Made by a program: the position numbers and the translations under genes. A DNA stretch of 64,000 nt from Strigamia acuminata (taxonomy: Eukaryota; Arthropoda; Chilopoda; Geophilomorpha; Linotaeniidae), in NCBI GenBank assembly GCA_949358305.1, contig OX442314.1, forward strand, positions 53,887,369 through 53,951,368. Reading direction: 5' to 3'. This document shows positions 51,686 to 62,155 of this stretch, in pieces. Position 1 is the first letter of the stretch. Each line of letters opens with the position of its first letter. The notes beneath the pieces are model-generated. The model ran no database searches and was not told the origin of the DNA. It was given only the letters and a program-made list of their open reading frames with translations.

Positions 51686-54600
51686 ATGGACGAGGAAGAG
51701 AACGACGTGCTTGCCATAGAGCACGAGGACGAGGAAAACTGGGACCGCGATGTAAACCAAGTCCATCCCGATCAGGTAGAAGTCGGCATCGGCACATGAG
51801 AACTAGTTCCGTGCTGCTGAAGAAGAAATTTTGTTGACTAATACCTGACATGAGTGCTTTGCACTCACAATAGCATATAATTAATTATTAACCGCGATCG
51901 CTCACACGATCGTATTTTTTTCCTTGTTAATTTGTTTTCGAGGTGCGAGCACAGACTTCACGTCGCCTCGCGTCTCGAAAATTCCTCATGACTTGAGTCA
52001 CGAGCGAGACAATGGGCTCGAGCCATAAATAATTTTATGACAAGGGGAGAATATTCTGTAAAAGAATATTTTTCTCCACAAGTAATTTGACGCATCGAAT
52101 TGATGCAACTTAACATTCGTACGATGAATTTTTCGGTGTGTTGGATAAATTTAATTTGACTTTAACTTTTTTAAAAATTAGACAAAGTCCGACTTCGGAA
52201 TAATTCTTTATTAGATTTATTTATTTAATAAAATTTCGACAAGCACATTTATTGTGCAATTTTAGTAATGATTTACACCCGACGAATTCTTTTTACGAAT
52301 GACTGATAATTATTAATTTAATTATTAGTAATGTTCTAATTAACGTTAGAATTAATTTAAAGTAAAAATCTGATGATAAAAATCCGGATTAAAGGCTCGA
52401 TTCCGTCTCGCTGTGCGTTTTGGACATGAGACAGATTTTTCACGTGATGACTTCTCTTTTTCTATCCGACGAGGGACAATTCGTCCTACGTTTGCACCGA
52501 TAGACAGGAATCGGTCTCGACGGACGGCTGCACGTATTGGCAACGTCCCTCGAAACCAACCATTTATCTACGTATTTAAATATTAACTTTTTATTAATTG
52601 TTTATTTCTCCATCCTTCCAGATGGCACTACGTAAAACATGGGGACCATTAGACCCCGCTTGCATCGCTCGTGGCGGGATATTTCGAGGCGCGCTGCCCG
52701 AATTTTACCGACGATGTTTCGGCGAAGACGCCGACCCTTGGCGCCTGCGAATACTACATTCCCGATGCATCGCCCGACGTTGGGTACGAGACTGCACGCT
52801 CCTGGATACGTTCCCGGAGGGAATGCGCGAAGGCATCGCCACAGAGTTAGCTCGTGACGATGACCCGAAATCGCCGATTTTCCACCCCGGATTGTCAAGT
52901 CAGTACACTGGCAACCCGGCGGAGGAACACGTGCTGCATGCGTGGCGAGCAGCCGAGACAGAAGAGGCCCGTGAGGCCATCTACCAGCATTATAGACAAC
53001 AGCTGGTGGATACCGCTACGGCAGTGGCCGAGCGCATCCTCCAAAACGAGGGGATGACCGCGGATGATATTCATCTGTGGTTTGAGAGGCTGCGATTGGG
53101 AGAGAGTACGCCCCAGTGGAGACCTCGGATGGGAATTTTGACGTCCCAAGCCGAGATGTGGCAGCTCCACTACCTGGGGATTTTGGGGCCCAAGAGCAGC
53201 TACCCGCGGAAGCGCAAGCGCTCCAAAGGCGCCGGGGACAGCCAGTCGCGTTCCCCAGCGACAACCAAGAAGCAGCGTGTCGCTCAAAACACGACTGAAG
53301 GCAACGAAGCTGGGCCATCCACTAGTACGGTGCGTGACCCTTCGCAGTATTCCCGACCGCGAATTTTCATAAACCGTCAGATTAAAGACGGTAAGGAGTG
53401 CAAGGAGGTTTGGATGTCTGGTGACGAAGAGCGAGTCTCTCGTCCCAGCACTTCTAGACGTCCGCTGACTCATCGCGAGCAGCGGAAAAAAGATCGCAAA
53501 GAGCGATACTTCGCGAGGTGCGAAGCTCGGGGCCGTCCCATCCCCGAACCCGCCTACGCCTCCAAGAGAGCGGGTCGACGAGGTGGTAGCCAGTCAGGTG
53601 AGCGAAACGTCCCAGCGGCAGATACGCGGGACCTTCGCGAGATTCTGACTCAGATGAAGCGGACGAAACTGACACGTTTCGATCCCGCGATGAAACACGC
53701 CAGGAAGATGGGTGTTGTCACCGACGGGAAGGTGACCCCACACGAGGTGGCAAGGTGGCTCGCAGACTACATTAATTCGCGACCACGACCCGATGGCATG
53801 CCAACCGCCATCGTGCAGCCTTCAGGCTCCGGACAACATCTCCCGGCGCTCCAAGTCGCAATGACTGGAGTGCAGACGACGGAGACGCCACCACCGCCGA
53901 CGCAGCCAACACCACCGCTGCCGACGCCGACGCTGCCGACCAAGACGCAGCCGCCTCCGAACCTGCCGCCGCCGTCGTTGTTGAATTCGAGCGATCCGCC
54001 GGATTTACCCACCGACCGCTCAGTCCCTCCCCCCGTTGGACAGAGCATTGCGCAGGAATGTCGAGCCAATTTGACCGGCATTTACAGGCCGAGCCAACCC
54101 CGATCCGGTTCCTCGGCCCTGTTTTTCGAGAGGCGAGACGAAGAAGCGCGACTCGCGAGAGAAGCCGCCAATCCGACTATCTCCGAGCTCTCAGCGTTTC
54201 GCTTCGTGATGGAAGACCCAAGAGTCTCCGCGCCCGCCTTGCGAGGTGTGGATCAGGCCCAGCGATATTTCATCGAATGGGCAACGGCGATGATGAGTAA
54301 GCTCTCGTGTGCCTTCACTGCGGATTCGGAGCGATCGAATCCAGTGAATCGTCGCAGCCTACAGCTATCATTGACCAAGGTCATGATGCAGCTGCTAACC
54401 CCAGCACTCTTCGGAGAAGGGCGTCAGGCGATGGCCGCATGGTCTGTCGTGGACAGAGAGGGTGTACAGGTTCCCCGTGCACTCCTCGCAGAGTGGAGCT
54501 CCATTCTGCCCGACCCTGTGTTGACTCGGTACGAGCTAACCAGGGATGTGGTAAACCCCGAATTTGAGGGGTACAAGTTGCGAAGCACGGCGTTTCGTTA

Positions 54601-55387
54601 TACCTCCGCCACCTGGACAGCGGCGCCTACCCAACAACTGCGCGCCTTGACCATCCAGACGGAAGAATCGGCAGAGGATGTAGAAATGGTGATCTCGCCG
54701 ACGAGCGGAGTTCCGATTCCGCCACCGATGCCTGCGGAGATATCCCCGCAAGGACCCGCCCTGTTCGAAGTGGCGGGTAAACCAAAGCGCTTGCTGTGCC
54801 GAACGCCACCCGTCAGGTCCGTCGAGCAAACGAAGCCGACACCGCCCGGGACCTCACCGGCCCGAGCGGCGACAACGACGCAAGCCGCTATTCCCGCGGC
54901 CACCCAGAAGCCGAAGCCGGCACCGCCTCCGCCAGACTATTACGGGCGAATCATCGAAGAGTTTCCCCATCTCTCGATGACGACGGCGACCAGGAGGTTT
55001 ATCCTCGCGCAGCGGGACAAAGGCAAATCAGTCTTCATCTGGCTTCACAACCAGATCCGGAAGACTAGAGACCTCATCTTCCACCAGAGGTTGCTGAGAG
55101 CCCACCGTGTGCCAGTGACGCCAGCGGAAGCCAATGCCATCCGGCATACGAACACCGGCTTCTCCGCCTACATCCCGAGCGTTTGGTTACACGAGAGGAC
55201 GCGTGCCCCGCATGAGCCAGTTGACGGCCATGCATTATGCTTCATTACGGAGCATGAGGACCCCCGAGATCGGTCCTCGGCGTTAGTAGGCGATCTACCC
55301 GCGCCACCCGGCACTCAACCGCCTGTCCCTGGAGTGAGTTACGCCCAGGTGACGGACTCAGTGTCGGGTCCCCCAGGAAAGAAGTGA
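51686..55387 (+). CDS. third gene of element B, spliced: join(51686..51775, 52622..55387)
   Basis: Function unknown; orthologue of the element A third gene. Exon 1 (30 codons) starts MDEEENDVLAIEHEDEENWD and ends with a donor CAG|GTAGAAG. The unspliced frame stops 8 codons later. The acceptor ATCCTTCCAG precedes ATGGCACTACG at 52622, so exon 2 could also start its own translation. Spliced length is 951 residues. Shared blocks with A are GGIFRGALPEF, SQAEMWQLHYLGILG, QAMAAWSVVDREGVQVPRAL, FHQRLLRAHR and VWLHERT. A basic stretch PRKRKRSKG follows the first block, like a nuclear localisation signal. The linkers are Pro/Thr-rich. No membrane segment or signal peptide, so not an envelope. Confidence 0.82.
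51776..52621 (+). other. intron of the element B third gene (846 bp)
   Basis: AT-rich and stop-rich, in sharp contrast to the GC-rich exons. The 3' end is TTTATTTCTCCATCCTTCCAG, a strong pyrimidine tract and acceptor. Position and phase equal those in element A. Confidence 0.78.
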
Positions 55388-55412
55388 TCGCTCAGCCCCA
55401 CGGTCTGAGCTC

Positions 55413-55423
55413 GGAGGGGGAAG
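55413..55423 (+). other. polypurine tract, element B
   Basis: GGAGGGGGAAG immediately before the 3' LTR. Confidence 0.82.
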
Positions 55424-56440
55424 TGTTGTGACCCGACTGGACCGGGGTCAACGAAGAGTTTCTCTCGTGACCTCGTTTCGGGTGTAAGGGGAGCCGCAAG
55501 CGCGTCTCCCTTCCCTCAGTGCATTGACATCTAGTCAATGGACAGGCGTCTGCCCTGAGGGAGTGGGGATGGCTCGTCCACCCCACCATTGGGTGATTCC
55601 GGTCACCTGTCAACCCCGCTTTGTGCAAAGGAATGTGCCTTGCACTGAGCGGGCAGAACCAACACAACCATCAAACGAGAAACACACGTAAACCCGTCGT
55701 CCTACAAGATCAGGCCCAAGTAAATATACTGGGATTGACCAAGGACAAAGGACAATTTACCGTGAGTACGTTTGGTCAGTGTCAAACTCCGCAGAGTAAC
55801 CTGCGAGATAAGATTACCACACTATTTTAGCACACCAGCTAGAAATAGTAAAAACCACTCCAGTTTAGCGAGTTGTGCAGACAAACGGTCGCACAAGCCT
55901 AAACTGCAGTAAAACCACGACGAGCGTTCCCGCCGCTGTGTGACCGCCGGGAGCCAGAAGAGTCCGCCGCTGTGTGATCGCCGGACACCACACAAAAACC
56001 TAGACAACAGCCCGAAGTAAGCCTTTTAACTAAGCATTCACTCGCGCCCGACCAGCGTGAGCCCGAAGGACCAGCCAGAGACGAGCCGAGGACGCCATAT
56101 TGCCACGCCGGCCCAAGACGACATCACGTTGCTACAACGAGGACGCCATCTTGGACACGCACGAGACAACAGACGACCTCGCCGATTCCAGCCAGCTTTC
56201 ATCTTACCTTTGCCTTTCCATTTCCCATCACCCATTCCGATTTACATTTTACTTACCCTTTATAGATATATATATAAGATATATCTGTACATTGCCCCGC
56301 AGAATAAATCTATATTATATTTTACCTTTTATATCTGTGTAATCATTTCTTTGGGTAAACCGCTTGAGCAAAGCGGTAGTGAGTTAGTCGAATTAAGTAA
56401 TCAACCCACGAGTTAGCGACGGTTAGAGTTGAGCGCGACA
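55424..56440 (+). repeat. 3' LTR of element B (1017 bp)
   Basis: Same length as the 5' LTR and identical as far as I can see. It is followed by CAGT, the second target duplication copy. Confidence 0.97.
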
Positions 56441-56608
56441 CAGTCAGCTTAGCAACGAGGGTCACCGCATTGCAAACTGCTCGTCCAGTGCATGTTTTTT
56501 CAATGCAATGTAAATAAATCTTTGACTTCCATTGCCCATTCCTTCGGTAGGATAAGCCACTTATCGAGTACAGCTTAGAGCCTTTTCGAATCCCCTTAAC
56601 AGTGGTAG
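56441..56608 (-). pseudogene. FLYWCH exon copy 2, 5' part (split by element B)
   Basis: Upstream half of the second FLYWCH exon: possible acceptor GATGCAAG, then GIRKGSKLYSISGLSYRR and SKIYLHCIEKTCTGRAVC. The finger's Cys pair is here and its His pair is 13.5 kb away at 42951. Element B therefore cuts the finger itself. Flanking DNA to 56660 matches the start of another tandem unit. Confidence 0.72.
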
Positions 56609-56640
56609 CTTGCATCGTTGGTTGGTTCGTTTGTTGGTTG

Positions 56641-56904
56641 CTTAGGAGACAAGAATGATTTCAACAATTAGTTGCTTACGTATTACGTGTCGCGTCACAT
56701 AATACAAACGTGCCGCGACATGTAACAATGTCGTGTCGCGACATGTAACAATGTCGTGTCGCGACATGTAACAATGTCGTGTCGCGACATGTAACAATGT
56801 CGTGTCGCGACATGTAACAATGTCATGTCGCGACATCACAAACTTGTTTTTTTCTTACTTGTACTGTATTGCTCAGTGTTACAACTAAATAAAATTGTAT
56901 TAAA
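56641..56904. repeat. 23-bp palindromic satellite (56707-56835) and flanks
   Basis: About 5.5 copies of gtgtcgcgacatgtaacaatgtc, each centred on the palindrome TGTCGCGACA. The flanks are continuation of the FLYWCH tandem unit (left) and AT-rich DNA (right). The unit length and the TGTCGCGA core recur in the right arm of the Pack-MULE (35730-35785). Confidence 0.85.
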
Positions 56905-57492
56905 GGTCAAGTGCAGTGAGTGGAATTTTTACATTTTCTGAAAGCCCATATTAAAAAACCAATAATCATCGGGTAAAAAATTAAATTGTTTTAGTAATTA
57001 TTTTATAATAACAATCCAAAAACGTAGTTAACGAAAAGCAATGCATGATGGTCGCGGACGTCTTGCCCTGCGTCATCAGTTCGAATCAGACAGTCATGCA
57101 CACGTGCAGACTGACTGTCGATTCAAAATTTGATTCGTAATTTTTTAAATGATTCAAGATTGTTCAAAAATGTTTTTTTTATTTAGCATTGATAGCAACT
57201 AGGACGAAATTATATTTTTAAGAATTTAAAATCAATCCTGTCATTGAAAAACAATGGATTGATTGAGGTCGGACATCTTGGATTCACCCAGATCCAAGAA
57301 CTGGATCCAGGTCAAATGAACTTTAGAACTGACTACGTCATACTCCCATCACGCATTGCTGTTTGATTCTTACGTTTTTGGATTATTATTATAAAATAAT
57401 TACCGCAACAATTCAATTTTTTTTATGATGATTATTGGTTTTTTAGTACGGGCTTTCAGAAAATGTAAAAATTACATTCAGTGCACTTGACC
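56905..57492. mobile_element. long-TIR MITE (588 bp)
   Basis: GGTCAAGTGCA at the left and TGCACTTGACC at the right begin inverted arms of roughly 150 bp (shared blocks tttttacattttctgaaagccc, aaaaaaccaataatcat, attattttataataa, aatccaaaaacgta). The centre is unrelated AT-rich DNA. No transposase. The right target duplication cannot be seen because element D starts one base later. Confidence 0.8.
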
Positions 57493-57493
57493 G

Positions 57494-59150
57494 TGTGACA
57501 AATTAGCAATAGATGGCGCCACTAGTACTAGCGGCAAATTCAACCTCGAACTTACTATTTTACATAGAAATGGTTCACAAAACATATTGTTATGTTTGCT
57601 ATGACTAAATATAATTTAGATCGATAATATAAAGTTATATTATCAATACTCAATAAGTCAAAGCAGGTATTCTTGCTTTATCACGGGTACGCGACCTGAA
57701 ACCCATTTTCAGAATGTATTTCCGTTCTGTGTATCCATTTCCTGTCCCCGGTATCCAGTTCCGGTTTATGCTAAAAGATTAGCATAATCCCAATTTGCGT
57801 CTCCATATCCACTTCCTGCGATACGAGATTGGTGGAACCTAATCCCACCGAGTATAAAACTCCCTGACAACAGGAAGTAAAGCTAGTTCTTGATTTCTGG
57901 TTATTTGGTATGTTCCGCATGTCAAATAACTGTTTCTTACTCAGGGCATGGGCCTACCGGTCCATGCATAGCATGGCTCTGCTGAGCCATGCAACCCCCG
58001 TCAACTGAAGGCGAAGTTCGGACTGTTAATGTTTCCGTCAAACGGTCTTGCCGAGGAGAAAGCCTCCCGCATAAGTATCCTCGTGGTCGGACAATAGAGT
58101 CACGTGTGATACCAAAGTATTTAGTAACCGTTAGTAGCACTGTTACTGAAAGAGATTGACTCCATCACTTGATGGTGCCAAAGCAGTCTGCATGCAAAAC
58201 ATGCAGTTACCGCCAGTAGCACTATGTGTTTGGGAAAGTTATATCTCTTCGGTGATGGTGCCAAAGCAGTCTACTTATGAGTAGTATCTCAGGTGATTAA
58301 TTCTGTTGTGCAGAACTGCGGGCTATATCCCCCTGAATACCAGTGCCGTCTCTCACCGCACTGTTATTTAGGGCACGCGCGATACTGTTCTGCTCAGCAA
58401 GGCGAACTTTGACGGCAATTGTGTGTTGCGCTGTTTAATCTTTATTATATCTTGTAGTCGATAAAAAACCTTAATTGTTTAAACTTGGCAACAAGTTAAC
58501 AACCGAAGTAAGTCACGAGACTTATTTCACTGTATGACGAATCAAATTCGTAACAATAAATTGAATACAATTTATTGAGTTAATTTATTAAACTCACAAC
58601 ATCGCGAATTAAATATAATTCGCAAGCGGAACCTTGGCGAATAAATGACTTCATTTATTCATTACCAATTTCCAACCCTAGTTGTGGCGGTGCACATGAG
58701 TCAACCGCACCTCTCGGATCGAACCAAACCAGCATTACACGGACCATTACACCATACGAACCCGGAACGCGAACGAAGCAGTTCCATGATTACGGAGCAC
58801 CGACGGAAGCCGCGAGGACACAGCCAGCCCGGCTACGCATAGATGACATCATTAACTCGGTCGAGCGGGCGTTTTGCCGTTCCCGAACCCCGGATCACCA
58901 TTAACCGTAATCATATTATTTTAGGGCTGTTTCACAGCCAATTATTTGTATAGTTTAACTTGTATTTAACTTGCCAAATGTCGGCATTAGAATTTGTATA
59001 ACTCTTAGGATTGATTATATTGTTTAGTAACAATAAATGTCACGTTTTGAGAAACTCTGTTGTCTTTATTATCTCGTATTTTAATCACTTATTCACGCGA
59101 CTTATACCCGGTACTATCATGCGATAGGAGTTGTGGTCGTCACCGTCACA
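57494..59150 (+). repeat. 5' LTR of element D (about 1657 bp)
   Basis: Starts TGTGACAAATTAGC and ends GTCACCGTCACA, so the tips TGTGAC/GTCACA are inverted repeats. TATAAAA is at 57853-57859 and AATAAA at 59032-59037. It contains a duplicated block (gatggtgccaaagcagtct near 58174 and 58255). The left border rests on TG...CA ends and the adjoining MITE end, since the 3' LTR is outside. Confidence 0.75.
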
Positions 59151-59152
59151 CG

Positions 59153-59170
59153 TGGAGGTCCCACCGAGAT
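59153..59170 (+). other. primer-binding site, tRNA-Gln, element D
   Basis: TGGAGGTCCCACCGAGAT is complementary over 18 nt to the 3' end of a known tRNA-Gln isoacceptor type. It starts 2 nt (CG) after the LTR, exactly as in A, B and C. Confidence 0.85.
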
Positions 59171-60018
59171 AGGTTGCAAAGTTTAAATTTACCGAATTTA
59201 ATAGAAAGTGAAAATTGAGATAAATAAAGATTATAACATTTTGAAACGAATTATATATTTCTACTTTTACGAAGTAAGAAAATGTCTTTAAAAACGTTGG
59301 AATTCATAAGAATATCTAACATTAAAGGGAATGTTATGTTGTGTTATAAAACACTCCAACAATTGAAAGAATTTATTTTCTAAATTTTCACGGAAGGTCT
59401 GTAAAAACAGTTTCAATGTTGATTGAATATTTTCGAAAGAATTATCCAATCAATAACGAGATTGACCAGACCAAAGTGCGGACGTAGTAGAAAACTACTG
59501 TAAGTAAAGGATTAGTCTCCATTTTATCATTGGATAAAAAGATTTTCCACCAATAAAGTATCGAGGGATTAAAGGATTATCGATCCTCGATACCACGCGG
59601 ATCCAGACTGCAGAGGACCATTCGTACCCAGACCAGACCCGCGTACACGTGTTCCAGTAGCCATCTTGACCACGCCGTCCCGTTTAGTCCCGATTCGAAA
59701 TTTCCACGCCGTAGACCAGCAAAGTTAAGTGTATTCCATCTACTATTCTAATAATAGTTTAAAGCGTATTTCTTTCCAAACGCTAGTTTACCTGTAGAAG
59801 ATTTCGTTTTATTTTGTTCTAGTTTGATAATAGTTTAACGCGTATTAAACCACGCGAAATTTAATTTTCTTTTGTTTAAAGTTTGTCGATAGTTTAACAC
59901 GTTTAACCACCACGTGGAGTTTAAGCTTAACCTTATCGAAGTGTATTGTTATTTTGAAGTGTATATTTTATAAAGTGTGTTATCGTTCTTTAGTAATAAA
60001 GAATTTAAAACTTTTATT
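59171..60018 (+). other. leader of element D (about 850 bp)
   Basis: Untranslated DNA between primer site and gag, ten times longer than in A-C. It repeats gatagtttaacrcgt-type motifs (59750-59905: aatagtttaaagcg, aatagtttaacgcg, gatagtttaacacg). It could hold the packaging signal. No gene seen. Confidence 0.55.
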
Positions 60019-62130
60019 ATGTCTGACGAAAACATTCATATGAATGAACGAGAAGTCGATGACAGAAACTTGGAAAATAGTTACGTCCGACTCGAAGACC
60101 AAACGGATTTAATTCCGGACGATTTAACAGAGTATTGTCAACTCTATAATCTGAATCGGGTTGATTTCAAAACAATAACCGAAGCGGTTAATCATGTACG
60201 CGTACTTGAGAAAAGAAATCAGAGAATTAGACCCGATGAAGATGAAGATTCGGAGAACGAAAGTCGGCATTCGCGGACTTCACACCGAACCCCACGGAAA
60301 ACGATTCCCACGAATCGTAAGCTGGACTTTCCCTCTCCTAAAAAGAGGTTGGGATATCAAGCCCGGATAGGGTCGACTCCCCAGCTAAACGATAGAATGG
60401 TACGCGAGCCATCGTTTAGCCGATCCCGTAGTCAACAAAGTTCTGGACAAAGAACACCCAGTTCTAATAGTCCTTTAAATCTAGCCAAACCAAGGTCTAG
60501 ATCGACTAGTGTTAATCGAATAATTAACAATAGTAATTCGGGTTTTATCCCCCAAACTTCAGGGAATAGACAAAATGTCTCCCAAAACTCAGGACATAGA
60601 CAGTATGTTACTCCAACATCTGGAAATAGACATTATGCACCTCCGACACCGGGGAAAGGACAGTTTGTCCCCCCAACACAGTCAAAAAGAGTGTCAAATC
60701 GAACTCCAAGGAGATCCGATCCGATCTCACCGTCCCCCGTTATTCAAAATTTACCGGCGGGAAGAACTCGTTCAAATCAGACACCCCCAGAACGTGTACA
60801 AAATAAAAGTAGTGTTCCACATGGACAACATGTACCATCCGGCAATCATACACAGCATGAAAATTATGTTCCTCCAAGGAGAGAAATCCCCCAGGACAAT
60901 CAGGTCCCTAAGGGAAATCTGCCCAATTTTGAACAAAATTCTGGTTCGGCATCCTCCGCTGGTAGTTCATCTCAAGCGAGATTTTCTACCGACGACTTGG
61001 GAACCATCCTTACCTATGTGCGAAATATTCAAACTGATTGTGCACAGCAAGTACAACAATTTATGCAGAATAATGCACAGCAAAATAATAATGCAAACAA
61101 TTCAAATAAAACCTTTTTCAAAGGTCAAGATATGCCTGTTTTTGATGGAAAACAGAAGGACGTGGCTAAATTTTTAGCTACAGCCAAAACAGTCGCTGTC
61201 GCTAAAGGTTTAACTCTAGATGAGATGGTAAAACGCGGAATACCAACTTATTTATCTGGTATAGCCCACGAATGGCATACCGATAACCTCGACAAATTTG
61301 TTGACTGGAAAACTTTCGAAAAGATGTTTTTGGCGGAGTTTGACATGATCCCTGTCACCCGAGCCCGAAAGCTTCGAAATTTAATCCAGGGCCCAGAAGA
61401 GCCACTCTATACATTTCTTTTGAGATTTAAACAAGCTCAAGGATCTTATTCAAAAAGAGATGAAGCTCCTACTCTTCTCGAGAATTTGAACTTAGTTAGT
61501 TACAATCGAATAATCGATAGAGGTCTCTATGAAGAATCATTTAATGACATATTTCAATTTGTCCGACAAAATAGGGCCCTTTTTGAAGCCCAAAATGCTA
61601 GTGTGGACACTATTGCCAATAAAGAGGACGAAACTGTCCCGTCAAATACTCAAAAAGGTAAAGACGCCAGGAGTTCGCGCCCACTCATACGCTCTACTCA
61701 GACGTTGAACGCCGAACCAGAAGTTGTACCTATGGAATCTGACGAGACAGACAATCTTGAAAACGATGTTGGATTCAGCAACATGGTATGTGCCCTATCG
61801 GAGAAAGCAACTGGAAAATGTTTCCATTGCAATCAACCAGGACACTTTAAGAGGGAATGTCCTTTGTTACAAAAAAGAAAATTTGTTCAGGACAAGCCCC
61901 AAGGTACTGGTAATAATACCAATTCCAATCCCACCTCTGATCTTTTTAAACGACAGAGGCAAAATTGGGTGACCGCTGAATCTTTGGACCAAAAACTTGA
62001 AGACTTCAAAACTACTATGCAAACTAGTATGACAAAATCCATGTCGGACTTATTCACTAAATTTTTGGATCCAAAAAATGCAACCACTCCACCTTTGGCG
62101 ATTGAAGGTCCACCGGCCCCAAAAAACTAG
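60019..62130 (+). CDS. gag: gag of element D (703 aa)
   Basis: The first in-frame ATG is at 60019 (MSDENIHMNE); the open frame above it starts with GTG. The N-terminal 330 residues are Asn/Gln/Ser/Pro-rich, with imperfect repeats of SGHRQYVTPT / SGNRHYAPPT / GKGQFVPPT (about residues 180-225). The capsid domain covers about residues 370-500 (DMPVFDGKQKDVAKFL, then GIAHEWHTDN). A CCHC knuckle CFHCNQPGHFKREC starts at residue 601. It ends ..APKN with two stops in a row (TAG TAG), the slippery heptamer lying immediately before. Shared with A-C in layout but not closely in sequence. Confidence 0.92.
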   Translation: MSDENIHMNEREVDDRNLENSYVRLEDQTDLIPDDLTEYCQLYNLNRVDFKTITEAVNHVRVLEKRNQRIRPDEDEDSENESRHSRTSHRTPRKTIPTNRKLDFPSPKKRLGYQARIGSTPQLNDRMVREPSFSRSRSQQSSGQRTPSSNSPLNLAKPRSRSTSVNRIINNSNSGFIPQTSGNRQNVSQNSGHRQYVTPTSGNRHYAPPTPGKGQFVPPTQSKRVSNRTPRRSDPISPSPVIQNLPAGRTRSNQTPPERVQNKSSVPHGQHVPSGNHTQHENYVPPRREIPQDNQVPKGNLPNFEQNSGSASSAGSSSQARFSTDDLGTILTYVRNIQTDCAQQVQQFMQNNAQQNNNANNSNKTFFKGQDMPVFDGKQKDVAKFLATAKTVAVAKGLTLDEMVKRGIPTYLSGIAHEWHTDNLDKFVDWKTFEKMFLAEFDMIPVTRARKLRNLIQGPEEPLYTFLLRFKQAQGSYSKRDEAPTLLENLNLVSYNRIIDRGLYEESFNDIFQFVRQNRALFEAQNASVDTIANKEDETVPSNTQKGKDARSSRPLIRSTQTLNAEPEVVPMESDETDNLENDVGFSNMVCALSEKATGKCFHCNQPGHFKRECPLLQKRKFVQDKPQGTGNNTNSNPTSDLFKRQRQNWVTAESLDQKLEDFKTTMQTSMTKSMSDLFTKFLDPKNATTPPLAIEGPPAPKN

Positions 62131-62155
62131 TAGAGGGGGTTACCAAAAACCCCCT
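62121..62155 (+). promoter_or_regulatory. -1 ribosomal frameshift signal, element D
   Basis: A_AAA_AAC (62121-62127) is in the gag register as CCA AAA AAC, directly before the stop. The 6-nt spacer is the double stop TAGTAG. The stem is AGGGGGTT (62134-62141) with AACCCCCT (62148-62155), 8 perfect pairs and a 6-nt loop. The -1 frame is open into pol. Confidence 0.87.

Larger units (their letters stand above)
42952..56440 (+). mobile_element. full-length Ty3/gypsy element B (13,489 bp)
   Basis: Two 1017-bp LTRs, tRNA-Pro-like primer site, gag, double slippery site, pol, hairpin-rich spacer, spliced third gene, polypurine tract, TSD CAGT (42948-42951, 56441-56444). I saw no difference between the LTRs, and all frames are open: a very recent insertion. 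It is the closest relative of element A in the window. Confidence 0.97.
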
